DNA from: Streptomyces xantholiticus
GTDB taxonomy: Bacteria > Actinomycetota > Actinomycetes > Streptomycetales > Streptomycetaceae
Direction of reading: 5' to 3'
Length of the DNA: 64,000 nucleotides
Assembly (NCBI RefSeq): GCF_014651015.1
Contig: NZ_BMWB01000009.1
Coordinates: 44,093-108,092 of the forward strand
Below, piece after piece: positions 45,396 to 53,839 of the stretch. Position numbers and translations under genes: made by a program. Below the pieces are notes generated by a model. It saw only the letters and a program-made list of their open reading frames with translations. It searched no databases and was not told the DNA's origin. The stretch's first letter is position 1; the number at the start of each line of letters is the position of its first letter.

Positions 45396-45974
45396 TCAGG
45401 CGTGCCGGTCCGGGAAGCGGATGAACTCCGGCGGTACGGAAGCGGTGAGCCAGACGCCGTTGGCGCTGACCCGGAAGACGAGGCCGGCCCGGTGCATCGC
45501 GCCCGCGTGCACGGGAAGGACGACGGGGCGGCCACGGCGGGCGCCGACGCGAGTCGCCGTCTCCCGGTCGGGCGACAGATGGACGTCGTGGCGGGCCATC
45601 GGCCGCAGGCCTTCGGCCCGGATGGCGTCGAGGCTGTCTGCGACGGTCCCGTGGTACAGGTAATCGGGCGGTTCCGCCGGGGGCAGGCCGAGATCGACGT
45701 CGACGGTGTGGCCCTGGTTGGCACGGATGCGTCCGCCGTCGATCGTGAAGCGCCGCTTGTCGTTGACCGCCACGACGTGGTCGAGTTCGGCGCGGGTGAA
45801 GCGGAAGCCGTGCTCGGCCGCCGCGCGCATCAGCTCGTCGATCTCCACCCAGCCGTTCTCGTCGAGGGTGATGCCGATCCGGTCCGGTTGGTGGCGCAGA
45901 TGTTTGGAGAGGTACTTCGACACCCTGACTGTGCGTCTCTCGTCGGGGGCCCTGCTGTCGGATCCTGCGTTCAT
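45396..45974 (-). CDS. kptA: RNA 2'-phosphotransferase (Tpt1/KptA)
   Basis: 192 residues, ATG at 45974 (MNAGSDSRAPDER). Transfers an internal RNA 2'-phosphate to NAD+, giving ADP-ribose 1'',2''-cyclic phosphate. Conserved SKYLSKHLRHQP (catalytic Arg/His), YLYHGT and HLSPDRETA are present. Bacteria have no tRNA splicing needing it, so the natural role is unclear. AT-rich TTATAAAATTT at 46012-46022 could be its -10 region. Confidence 0.9.
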   Translation of the reverse strand: MNAGSDSRAPDERRTVRVSKYLSKHLRHQPDRIGITLDENGWVEIDELMRAAAEHGFRFTRAELDHVVAVNDKRRFTIDGGRIRANQGHTVDVDLGLPPAEPPDYLYHGTVADSLDAIRAEGLRPMARHDVHLSPDRETATRVGARRGRPVVLPVHAGAMHRAGLVFRVSANGVWLTASVPPEFIRFPDRHA

Positions 45975-46035
45975 GCGGCCAGCGTGCCTGGCCGGATGTC
46001 GGCGACGCCACTTATAAAATTTCGGTCCGGATGTT

Positions 46036-46089
46036 TGATCCACAGTCAACTTGACTTATCCACAGAGGAATTGGCGTTTCTGTGGACAA
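46036..46089. promoter_or_regulatory. DnaA-box group between kptA and MerR gene
   Basis: Exact boxes TTATCCACA (46056-46064) and TGTGGACAA (46081-46089), plus near-match TGATCCACA (46036-46044), in 54 nt next to the AT-rich stretch at 46012-46022. Lies between the stop of the MerR gene (46102) and the start of kptA (45974). Confidence 0.7.
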
Positions 46090-46101
46090 GGGCCTTGCGA
46101 A

Positions 46102-47043
46102 TCAGTCGCTTTGGTCAAGTATGCCCTGTTTCCTGTGGTTTGCCGTCAAGGACTCCAATGTTCTGCTGTACAGCTCGCGTTGTGTGGCGGCGTGGACGAA
46201 TGCAGCGACGTTGTCCATGCCAACCAGACGGGCCACGGCCTGCCTTGTCTCATGCGGCAGGGACACCGTGGCGCGGCCCTCGACCACTTGCGCCCTACCC
46301 TCCGGAATGAGGTGGCGCTGAAGCTGCAGCGTGGCGAACGCCCGCATGGCACGCGCCAGTTCCGCGTCGATCGTCTGCTGCGCGAGAGGGCGCAGACGCC
46401 GTACGAGTGTCGCCGCCTCGGCCGCATCGGCGTCGGTCGGCGGCCCGTTCTCCAGAAAGCGGGCGAAGACGTGCTCCGCCGTGAACTCGAGGAAACGGGA
46501 GGCGATGTGCTCGACCTGCTGCCTAACCTCCCTGAGATGCCTGATGATTTCGGCCAGTGGAACACCGGCCGCGTGCAACTCGGCGGCCACCGCCAGCGCT
46601 TGGGGACTCGGTACGACGAACTCGTCCTGCTTGCCGGGGACAGGTTCCAGTACGCCGAGCTCCACCGCCTCGGCGAGAGCGTCCTCGTCGGGCGTACCGC
46701 CGAATCTGCGCTCCAGTTCCCGACGGGAGATCCTGTCGGCCTCCTCGTCGGTCCACGGTCCCTGCACCTCCGCCACCAGCCCGAGCACCCCGCCGAGGCC
46801 GCGACCCGTGTCCCAGGCCTCCAGAAGCTCCTTGATGGACGCCAGGGTGTAGCCACGGTCGAGCAGGTCCGCGATCCGGTGAAGCCGGGTGAGGTGGGCG
46901 GAGCCGTAGACGTTGGAACGTCCCCGTCGCTCTGGTCTCGGGAGCAGTCCGCGGTCCTGATAGGCGCGGATCGTCCGGACCGTGGCGCCGCTGCGGTGGG
47001 CCAGGTCCTCGATCCGGTATTCGGCTGCAGGCTGCTCCGGCAC
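46102..47043 (-). CDS. MerR-family transcriptional regulator
   Basis: 313 residues from GTG 47043 (VPEQPAAEYRIEDL) with GGGAGCGGAAC. MerR winged helix at 8-75: YRIEDLAHRSGATVRTIRAY then SNVYGSAHLTRLHRI. The C-terminal 230 residues form a large effector region of unknown ligand, much longer than in metal-sensing MerR proteins. It has no Cys cluster, so metal sensing is unlikely. Confidence 0.88.
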   Translation of the reverse strand: MPEQPAAEYRIEDLAHRSGATVRTIRAYQDRGLLPRPERRGRSNVYGSAHLTRLHRIADLLDRGYTLASIKELLEAWDTGRGLGGVLGLVAEVQGPWTDEEADRISRRELERRFGGTPDEDALAEAVELGVLEPVPGKQDEFVVPSPQALAVAAELHAAGVPLAEIIRHLREVRQQVEHIASRFLEFTAEHVFARFLENGPPTDADAAEAATLVRRLRPLAQQTIDAELARAMRAFATLQLQRHLIPEGRAQVVEGRATVSLPHETRQAVARLVGMDNVAAFVHAATQRELYSRTLESLTANHRKQGILDQSD

Positions 47044-47077
47044 GTTCCGCTCCCTCAACAACCCTCTGCCGCAGGGC

Positions 47078-48871
47078 TCACAGCCTCGGCCCGATTCTGG
47101 CGAGGGCACGCAGCACACCGGGAGCGAGGCGCGACAGGACACGAGCACCACGGGCCTCGGGAGTGACCGGCACGACCGCCTGGTTGCGCGCCACTGCCCG
47201 CAGGATCGCCTCCGCGACCTTCTCCGGAGGGTAGTTGCGCAGCCCGTACAGCCGGGCGGACTTCTTCCGGCGCCGCTTCTCCTCCATCTCGTCCACCCCG
47301 GCGAAGCGTGCGGTGGCGGTGATGTTGGTTTTGACGATGCCCGGGCAGATCGCGGTGACGCCGATGTCCCGGCCGGCCAGCTCGGCGCGCAGGCATTCGC
47401 TGAGCATCAGCACCGCGGCCTTCGAGGTGCTGTACGCGGGCAGGCTCCTGGTCGGCAAGTAGGCGGCGGCAGAGGCGACGTTGACGATGTGACCGCCCTG
47501 GCGGCGCTCGGCCATCAGACCGCCGAAGATCCGGCAGCCGTGGATCACGCCCCACAGGTTGACGTCCAGCACCTGCTTCCAGTCGTCGGAGGCGGTGTCC
47601 AGGAAGGGGCCGGAGAGACCGATACCGGCATTGTTGACCAGCACGTCGACGGTCCCGTACCCGGCGGTGACCTTCTCCGCCAGCTTCTCCATGGCCTGCT
47701 CGTCGCTGACGTCCACCACTTCGGCCCAGGCGGCCGAGGCGCCGGCGTGCCGGGCGGCCTCCGCCGTCCTCGCCGCGCCCTGCGCGTCGCGGTCCACGGC
47801 CACGACCCGCGCTCCCGCCTCTGCGAAGGCGAGTGCCGTGGCGCGTCCGATGCCGCTCGCCGCACCGGTCACCAGGACGAGCCGGCCGCCGAACCGTTCC
47901 GCGTACGGGCCGGTGGCGGCCTTCGCCGCCGTCCCGGCCGGACGGTGTGACCCGTTCTCCTGGGCTTCGACGAAGTCGGTGATCCACCAGGCGAGTTGGT
48001 CGGGACGTGTACGGGGCACCCAGTGCTTGGCGTCCAGCGTGCGCCGGGTCAGCCGCGGCACCCACTCGCCGAGGTCGTCATGGAGCCGTTCCGACAGGAA
48101 CGCGTCCCCGGTCGGGGTGATCAGCTGGACCGGCGCGTGGGCATGCGCATCGGTACGCGGGTGATGCAGCCGCGCCCGGACGTTGTCCCGGTAGAGCCAG
48201 GCGCCGTGGGTCGCGTCCTGCGGCAGGGAGGCCGTCGGGTAGTCACCGGTCGGTACCTTCTCGAGCCGCTCCAGCATCTTCGGCCAGAGCTTGCCCAGCG
48301 GGCCGCGCCAGGCCAGCTCGGGCAGCACCGGCGTGTGGAGCATGTACACGTACCAGGACTTGGCGCCCTGGTCGAGCAGCTGTCCCACCCTGCGCGGGGT
48401 GGGGCGGCTCATCCGGCGCTTGATCCAGTGCCCGAAGTGGTCAAGGGACGGGCCCGACACGGACGTGAAGGAGGCGATGCGGCCCTCGGTGCGGCCGACG
48501 GTGACGAACTCCCAGGACTGCACGGACCCCCAGTCGTGCCCCACCAGGTGCACGGGCCGGTCCGGGCTCACCGCGTCGGCAACGGCCAGGAAGTCGTCCG
48601 TCAGCTTCTCCAGCGTGAAACCCCCGCGCAGCGGCTTCGGCGCGGTGGAGCGGCCGTGGCCCCGGACGTCGTACAGCACCACGTGGAAGCGCTCGGCCAG
48701 GCGGGCCGCGACCTCGGACCAGACCTCCTTGCTGTCCGGATAGCCGTGGACCAGGATCACGGTCGGCCGTTCGGCGTCGCCCAGTTCCGCGACGCACAAC
48801 TCGATCCTGCCCGTGCGGAGCCGGCGCTCCCGCGCCCCCGACAGTCCTCGCACGCTCACCGGTCCATCCAC
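47078..48871 (-). CDS. EphD-like fusion: alpha/beta hydrolase plus short-chain dehydrogenase
   Basis: 597 residues from GTG 48871 (VDGPVSVRGL). N-terminal hydrolase (1-300): oxyanion HGYPDS and nucleophile loop LVGHDWGS, where Asp as nucleophile fits epoxide hydrolases. C-terminal SDR (315-597): TGAASGIG, VNNAGIG and catalytic YSTSK. The same fusion is known in mycobacterial EphD, linked to mycolate modification. Streptomyces lacks mycolates, so the substrate differs. Confidence 0.9.
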   Translation of the reverse strand: MDGPVSVRGLSGARERRLRTGRIELCVAELGDAERPTVILVHGYPDSKEVWSEVAARLAERFHVVLYDVRGHGRSTAPKPLRGGFTLEKLTDDFLAVADAVSPDRPVHLVGHDWGSVQSWEFVTVGRTEGRIASFTSVSGPSLDHFGHWIKRRMSRPTPRRVGQLLDQGAKSWYVYMLHTPVLPELAWRGPLGKLWPKMLERLEKVPTGDYPTASLPQDATHGAWLYRDNVRARLHHPRTDAHAHAPVQLITPTGDAFLSERLHDDLGEWVPRLTRRTLDAKHWVPRTRPDQLAWWITDFVEAQENGSHRPAGTAAKAATGPYAERFGGRLVLVTGAASGIGRATALAFAEAGARVVAVDRDAQGAARTAEAARHAGASAAWAEVVDVSDEQAMEKLAEKVTAGYGTVDVLVNNAGIGLSGPFLDTASDDWKQVLDVNLWGVIHGCRIFGGLMAERRQGGHIVNVASAAAYLPTRSLPAYSTSKAAVLMLSECLRAELAGRDIGVTAICPGIVKTNITATARFAGVDEMEEKRRRKKSARLYGLRNYPPEKVAEAILRAVARNQAVVPVTPEARGARVLSRLAPGVLRALARIGPRL

Positions 48872-48903
48872 CGTCCGTCCCCTGTGCGACACGAGTCGTA
48901 ACC

Positions 48904-48921
48904 TCACATCGATGAATGTGA
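48904..48921. promoter_or_regulatory. Small palindrome upstream of the EphD-like gene
   Basis: TCACAT-N6-ATGTGA, 33 nt before the GTG at 48871, in the divergent region facing the ABC operon. Possible operator for an unknown regulator. Confidence 0.4.
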
Positions 48922-49104
48922 CAATGACCGGCGGCCGGGTCAAGGGGTGTGCACGACGCATCACCGCAGGACCTGGACCCGTCTCCCTGAGTGCCGCACT
49001 CCACTTCGGTCGCACAGCCCCTACGGGCGCGTACCTCTTGAGTCGGAGACGGGTCCAGCCGCGAGGCTGACGTCAGCTGTGTCGCGCGCCACTACCTTCG
49101 AAAC

Positions 49105-50073
49105 GTGACTGTGATCGCGACCGAAAGCCTGAGCAAGCGGTTCCCCCGGGTGACCGCGCTTGACCGGCTCTCGTTGGACATCGGCCCCGGTGTGACCGGC
49201 CTGGTGGGCGCCAACGGAGCCGGCAAGTCCACGTTGATCAAGATTCTGCTGGGACTGTCCCCCGCCACGGAGGGCCGCGCCGCCGTGCTCGGCCTCGACG
49301 TCGCCACCAAAGGCGGCGAGATCCGTGAGCGGGTCGGCTACATGCCCGAGCACGACTGCCTGCCGCCCGACGTCTCGGCCACCGAGTTCGTCGTCCATAT
49401 GGCGCGCATGTCCGGCCTGCCACCGACCGCCGCAAGGGAACGCACCGCCGACACCCTGCGCCACGTCGGCCTCTACGAGGAGCGCTACCGCCCCATCGGC
49501 GGCTACTCGACCGGCATGAAGCAGCGCGTCAAGCTCGCCCAGGCCCTGGTCCACGACCCGCAGCTGGTCCTCCTCGACGAGCCGACCAACGGTCTCGACC
49601 CGGTCGGCCGCGACGAGATGCTGGGCCTGATCCGGCGCGTCCACACCGACTTCGGCATCTCGGTCCTGGTCACCTCGCACCTCCTCGGCGAACTCGAGCG
49701 CACCTGCGACCACGTCGTCGTCATCGACGGCGGAACGCTTCTGCGCTCCAGCTCCACCAAGGACTTCACCCAGACCACCACCACACTCGCGGTCGAGGTC
49801 ACCGACTCCGACACCCATCCCGACGGCACGGCCGCACTCCGGGCGGCCCTTGTCGCCGCCGGGCTGCAGGTGCACGAGCGCACGGAGGACGGTCTGCCGG
49901 GCGCCGGCCACATCCTGCTGCTGGAGGCTACCGGCGAGGAGACGTACGACGTCGTCCGCGACGCCGTCGCCGACCTCGGCATCGGCCTCGTACGGATGGA
50001 ACAGCGACGCCACCACATCGCGGAGGTCTTCCGCCCTGAGGCCGTCCAGGCCATGGAGGTGCAGGCCCGATGA
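49105..50073 (+). CDS. ABC transporter ATP-binding protein 1
   Basis: 322 residues, GTG start without a visible ribosome site, so translation may be leaderless. Walker A GANGAGKST (near 36), signature YSTGMKQRVKLAQAL and Walker B LVLLDEPTNGLD. The C-terminal 80 residues resemble ABC-2/gliding-type extensions. Overlaps the permease gene by 4 nt (ATGA). Confidence 0.93.
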   Translation: MTVIATESLSKRFPRVTALDRLSLDIGPGVTGLVGANGAGKSTLIKILLGLSPATEGRAAVLGLDVATKGGEIRERVGYMPEHDCLPPDVSATEFVVHMARMSGLPPTAARERTADTLRHVGLYEERYRPIGGYSTGMKQRVKLAQALVHDPQLVLLDEPTNGLDPVGRDEMLGLIRRVHTDFGISVLVTSHLLGELERTCDHVVVIDGGTLLRSSSTKDFTQTTTTLAVEVTDSDTHPDGTAALRAALVAAGLQVHERTEDGLPGAGHILLLEATGEETYDVVRDAVADLGIGLVRMEQRRHHIAEVFRPEAVQAMEVQAR

Positions 50074-50978
50074 GCACCCACACACACGGCGGTCGGACGC
50101 CCGAGGCGACGCGGATCCACAACATCGGATACCGCCACTACGACGGCCCGCGCCTCGGCCGCGCGTACGCGCGCCGCTCCCTCTACTCGCAGTCCCTGCG
50201 CGGCGCCTTCGGTCTCGGCCGCTCGGCCAAGTCCAAGGTGCTGCCGATGATCCTGCTCGGCGTCATGTGTCTGGTCGCGGCGATCATCGTGGCGGTGGCC
50301 GTCGCCACGCCCAACATGACCGACCTTCCACTCGAATACACGCGGTACGCGATCGTCATGCAGGCGCTGATCACCCTCTTCCTGGCGGCGCAGGCGCCGC
50401 AGTCGGTCTCCCGCGACCTGCGGTTCAAGTCCGTGCCGCTGTACTTCTCACGGCCCATCGAACGCGTCGACTACGTCCTCGCCAAGTTCGCGGCCATGGC
50501 GTCGGCCGTCTTCCTGCTCACGGCGACGCCGCTGGTGATCCTCTATCTCGGCGCACTGCTGGCGAAGTTCGACTTCGCCGACCAGACGAAGGGCTTCGCA
50601 CAGGGCATGGTCTCCGTGGCGCTGCTGTCCGTCCTCTTCGGCGGAATCGGGCTCGTGCTCGCCGCGTTCACCCCGCGCCGCGGCTTCGGCGTCGCCGCGG
50701 TCATCGCGACCATGACCATCACCTACGGCGCGGTCTCCACCGTCCAGGCCATCGCCTGGGAGACCGGATCGTCCGGTGCCATCCAGTGGCTGGGCCTGTT
50801 CTCACCGGTGACGGTCATCGACGGGGTGCAGACCGCCTTCCTCGGCGCCACCTCCGCCTTCCCCGGCGGCGAGGGCCCCGGCACCGGTGCCGGGGTGGTC
50901 TATCTGCTCGTCGTCCTCGCGCTGGTCGCCGGTTCGTACGGCGTCCTCATGCGCCGCTACCGAAAGGTCGGGCTGTGA
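50070..50978 (+). CDS. ABC-2 type permease 1
   Basis: 302 residues, about six membrane segments; the soluble N-terminal 60 residues are basic. Overlaps both neighbours by 4 nt, giving strict coupling: ATPase 1-permease 1-ATPase 2. Confidence 0.88.
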   Translation: MSTHTHGGRTPEATRIHNIGYRHYDGPRLGRAYARRSLYSQSLRGAFGLGRSAKSKVLPMILLGVMCLVAAIIVAVAVATPNMTDLPLEYTRYAIVMQALITLFLAAQAPQSVSRDLRFKSVPLYFSRPIERVDYVLAKFAAMASAVFLLTATPLVILYLGALLAKFDFADQTKGFAQGMVSVALLSVLFGGIGLVLAAFTPRRGFGVAAVIATMTITYGAVSTVQAIAWETGSSGAIQWLGLFSPVTVIDGVQTAFLGATSAFPGGEGPGTGAGVVYLLVVLALVAGSYGVLMRRYRKVGL

Positions 50979-51886
50979 CCACGATCAGCATTGACAACAC
51001 CTCGCGGTGGTTCGGCAACGTCGTCGCCGTCAATGACGTGACGATGACCATCGGCCCGGGCGTCACGGGGCTGCTGGGCCCCAACGGCGCGGGAAAGTCG
51101 ACCCTCATCAACATGATGGGTGGCTTCCTCGCTCCCTCGGGCGGCACCGTCACCCTCGACGGGGCGACGATCTGGCGCAACGAGTCGGTGTACCGGCAGA
51201 TCGGCGTCGTCCCCGAGCGGGAGGCGATGTACGACTTCCTCACCGGCCGTGAGTTCGTCGTCGCCAACGCCGAACTCCATGGTCTGGGCGCCAAGGAGGC
51301 ACAGAAGGCGCTCGCGACGGTCGAGATGGAGTACGCGCAGGACCGCAAGATCTCCACGTACAGCAAGGGCATGCGCCAGCGCGTGAAGATGGCCTCCGCC
51401 CTGGTGCACGAGCCGTCCGTGCTGTTGCTGGACGAACCGTTCAACGGCATGGACCCGCGCCAGCGGATGCAGTTGATGGACCTGCTGCGGCGGATGGGCG
51501 CCGAAGGCCGCACCGTGCTGTTCTCCTCCCACATCCTGGAGGAGGTCGAGCAACTCGCCTCCCACATCGAGGTGATCGTCGCCGGACGCCACGCGGCCAG
51601 CGGTGACTTCCGCCGTATCCGCCGGCTGATGACCGACCGGCCGCACCGGTATCTCGTACGGTCCAGCGACGACCGGGCGCTCGCCGCGGCCCTGATCGCC
51701 GATCCGTCGACCGCCGGGATCGAGGTCGACCGGGCCGAGGGGGCGCTGCGCATCCAGGCCGTCGACTTCGGCCGGTTCACCGAACTGCTGCCGAAGGTCG
51801 CCCGCGAGCACTCCATCCGGCTGCTCACGGTCTCTCCCTCCGACGAGTCCCTCGAGTCGGTCTTCTCCTACCTCGTAGCGGCCTGA
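50975..51886 (+). CDS. ABC transporter ATP-binding protein 2
   Basis: 303 residues, GTG at 50975. Walker A GPNGAGKST near 36, signature YSKGMRQRVKMASAL, Walker B VLLLDEPFNGMD. Only about 40% like ATPase 1 by eye. Substrate unknown. Confidence 0.92.
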   Translation: MTTISIDNTSRWFGNVVAVNDVTMTIGPGVTGLLGPNGAGKSTLINMMGGFLAPSGGTVTLDGATIWRNESVYRQIGVVPEREAMYDFLTGREFVVANAELHGLGAKEAQKALATVEMEYAQDRKISTYSKGMRQRVKMASALVHEPSVLLLDEPFNGMDPRQRMQLMDLLRRMGAEGRTVLFSSHILEEVEQLASHIEVIVAGRHAASGDFRRIRRLMTDRPHRYLVRSSDDRALAAALIADPSTAGIEVDRAEGALRIQAVDFGRFTELLPKVAREHSIRLLTVSPSDESLESVFSYLVAA

Positions 51887-51903
51887 AAGGAGCTGTGACG
51901 CAC

Positions 51904-52623
51904 ATGTACGACCCCACAGTCGCCAGGCTCACCTATAGGGCCGTCCTCGGCAGGCGCCGCGCCGCGATCCTGTTCGTGCTCCCCGGGCTGCTGCTGCTGA
52001 TCGCGGCCGCCGTGCGGGGCTTCAACGGCGCCGACGACCAGGTCGCGGCCGATGTCCTCGGCGGGTTCGCCGTCGCCACGATGGTGCCGCTGATCGGAGT
52101 CATCGCGGGCACCGGCTCGATCGGTCCGGAGATCGACGACGGCTCGATCGTCTATCTGCTGGCCAAGCCGGTGAAACGGCCGACGATCATCTTCACCAAG
52201 CTGATCGTCGCGATCGCCGTGACGATGGCCTTCTCCGCAGTGCCCACCTTCATCGCCGGTTTCATCCTGAACGGCAACGGCCAGCAGATCGCCGTCGCGT
52301 TCACCGTCGCCGCACTCGTAGCCTCGATCGCCTACAGCGCGCTCTTCCTGCTGCTCGGCACGGTCAGTCGGCACGCCGTGGTCATCGGACTCGTCTACGC
52401 CCTGGTGTGGGAGACGCTGTTCGGCAGCCTCGTGCCCGGCGCCCGCACCCTCAGCGTCCAGCAGTGGTCGCTGTCGCTCGCAGAGAAGATCGGCGGCGAA
52501 GGGCTGATCGGCTCCGACGTGGGCCTGCCGACCGCGGTCGCGCTGCTGGCGGGCGTCACGGTGGCCGCGACCTGGTACGCGGGTCAGAAACTGCGCGTCC
52601 TCAAGCTCGCCGGCGAGGAGTGA
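51904..52623 (+). CDS. ABC-2 type permease 2
   Basis: 239 residues with about six membrane segments. ATG at 51904; the GTG at 51895 is only 2 nt from AAAGGAG, too close. Last gene of the four-gene unit, followed by a strong terminator. Whether the two pairs form one heteromeric exporter or two is unknown. Confidence 0.87.
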   Translation: MYDPTVARLTYRAVLGRRRAAILFVLPGLLLLIAAAVRGFNGADDQVAADVLGGFAVATMVPLIGVIAGTGSIGPEIDDGSIVYLLAKPVKRPTIIFTKLIVAIAVTMAFSAVPTFIAGFILNGNGQQIAVAFTVAALVASIAYSALFLLLGTVSRHAVVIGLVYALVWETLFGSLVPGARTLSVQQWSLSLAEKIGGEGLIGSDVGLPTAVALLAGVTVAATWYAGQKLRVLKLAGEE

Positions 52624-52639
52624 CCGGAAGTCTCCTCCC

Positions 52640-52676
52640 GCCTCGGCCCCTGCCCCCGACCGGCAGGGGCCGAGGC
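52640..52676 (+). terminator. Terminator closing the ABC unit
   Basis: 15-bp perfect arms (52640-52654, 52662-52676), 7-nt loop, 17 nt after the stop. Confidence 0.88.
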
Positions 52677-52894
52677 ATATCGCGTAACTGTACGGTTATC
52701 GGCTCGTTGGGCACCGTGCGTGGAGGCAACTGGAGTTCGTGACGTCGAGGGTTCGTGAAGTCGGGGATTGCCGGTGCCGAGGCGAGGTTCTCGCCCGGGC
52801 CGGTCATTGAGTGGGTTGCACCGTGAGCCGACCTCCGCCCCTGTGCCCGGGGAGAGGGCTGTCCCTGACGGTTTCACGAACGGAAGACATTCCC

Positions 52895-53584
52895 ATGCCG
52901 ACGGAAATGGTCCTGCTCGAGTCGCGCGCGATGCGCGTCGAGCACGCGGGCCGGGTCGAGGCGCTCGACAAGGTGAAGGCTCTCGCGCTGCTGCCCGACA
53001 GCATTCATGTGTCCACAGAGGGCGTCGCGCGGTACTTCGAAGTATCCACAGCGGTGATCAGGCAGGTGACCTCGCGGCACCGCGAGGAGCTCACCGAGAA
53101 CGGGATGCAGGTGCTGCGCGGCTCTGAACTGCGCGAATATCAGAGTGACAACATGTCACTCTCATACGAGGGTGAGACAGGTTATCCACAGCGCCGCTCC
53201 AGCCTCACTCTCTTCACCCGCCGGACGGTGCTCAACATCGCGATGCTGCTGCGCGACAGTGACGTCGCGCGCCGCGTCCGCACCCACCTCCTCGACGCCG
53301 AGGAGTCCTTGCGTGAGGGCTACGCCTCGCTCGACCGGCGGGTCACCGCCGTCGAGCACTGCCTGGCCGGTGTCGGCACGGCCCTGCAGGAACTGGGTCC
53401 GGTGCTCAACCGGATGTCGGAGCGGCTCGACCGCCTCGACCACCGGCTCGACGCCACCAACCGGGTCGTCGCCGCGATGAGCAACCGGCTGTGCGAGCTG
53501 TCCGACGACATGGCCCGGATGGACGCCCGGATGGACGACCTCGCCCGTCAGTTGCGGGATCTTCGTCGTCGCAGGCACCGCTGA
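52895..53584 (+). CDS. Antirepressor-like DNA-binding protein with internal DnaA boxes
   Basis: 229 residues, ATG at 52895 with GGAAG 9 nt upstream. The N-terminal half, STEGVARYFEVSTAVIRQVT, resembles a helix-turn-helix, and the middle, FTRRTVLNIAMLLRDSDVAR followed by RVRTHLLDAEE, matches phage Rha/BRO-type antirepressors. Residues 130-229 form a heptad coiled coil. No phage genes nearby; perhaps a domesticated regulator. Its coding DNA has one exact and two near DnaA boxes (53009-53190). Confidence 0.75.
   Translation: MPTEMVLLESRAMRVEHAGRVEALDKVKALALLPDSIHVSTEGVARYFEVSTAVIRQVTSRHREELTENGMQVLRGSELREYQSDNMSLSYEGETGYPQRRSSLTLFTRRTVLNIAMLLRDSDVARRVRTHLLDAEESLREGYASLDRRVTAVEHCLAGVGTALQELGPVLNRMSERLDRLDHRLDATNRVVAAMSNRLCELSDDMARMDARMDDLARQLRDLRRRRHR
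53009..53190. promoter_or_regulatory. DnaA-box group inside a coding sequence
   Basis: GTGTCCACA (53009-53017), GTATCCACA (53042-53050) and exact TTATCCACA (53182-53190), all in the same orientation within the antirepressor-like gene. Confidence 0.6.
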
Positions 53585-53776
53585 TTAATCGGTGGCGCAG
53601 GACCGACCGGCCCGGCACAGTTGTGGAGCCGGGACAGCACATCAGTGCGATCGGCGCCACCGACCGGGAGAGGAGCGCGGCGATGACCAGGAGTTCGAGT
53701 CCCGTCCCGTCGTGCTTCCGTCGAGGCGGCACCCGGCAGGCAGCGGAGTAGTCATCACACTCCGCACGGCCGCCGG

Positions 53777-53799
53777 GCGGCCGCCCAGGGGGCGGCCGC
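53777..53799. terminator. Hairpin downstream of the antirepressor-like gene
   Basis: 10-bp arms (53777-53786, 53790-53799), GC-rich with a 3-nt loop, between the plus-strand gene ending at 53584 and the minus-strand HAD gene ending at 53840. Confidence 0.55.
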
Positions 53800-53839
53800 T
53801 TCGAGCGCGCATCCGCGCGGGCCGCCCCCTCCCGGCACT

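Noticed and set aside
52871..52878. GTTTCACG near the antirepressor-like gene
   Set aside because: Only half of the palindrome is present.
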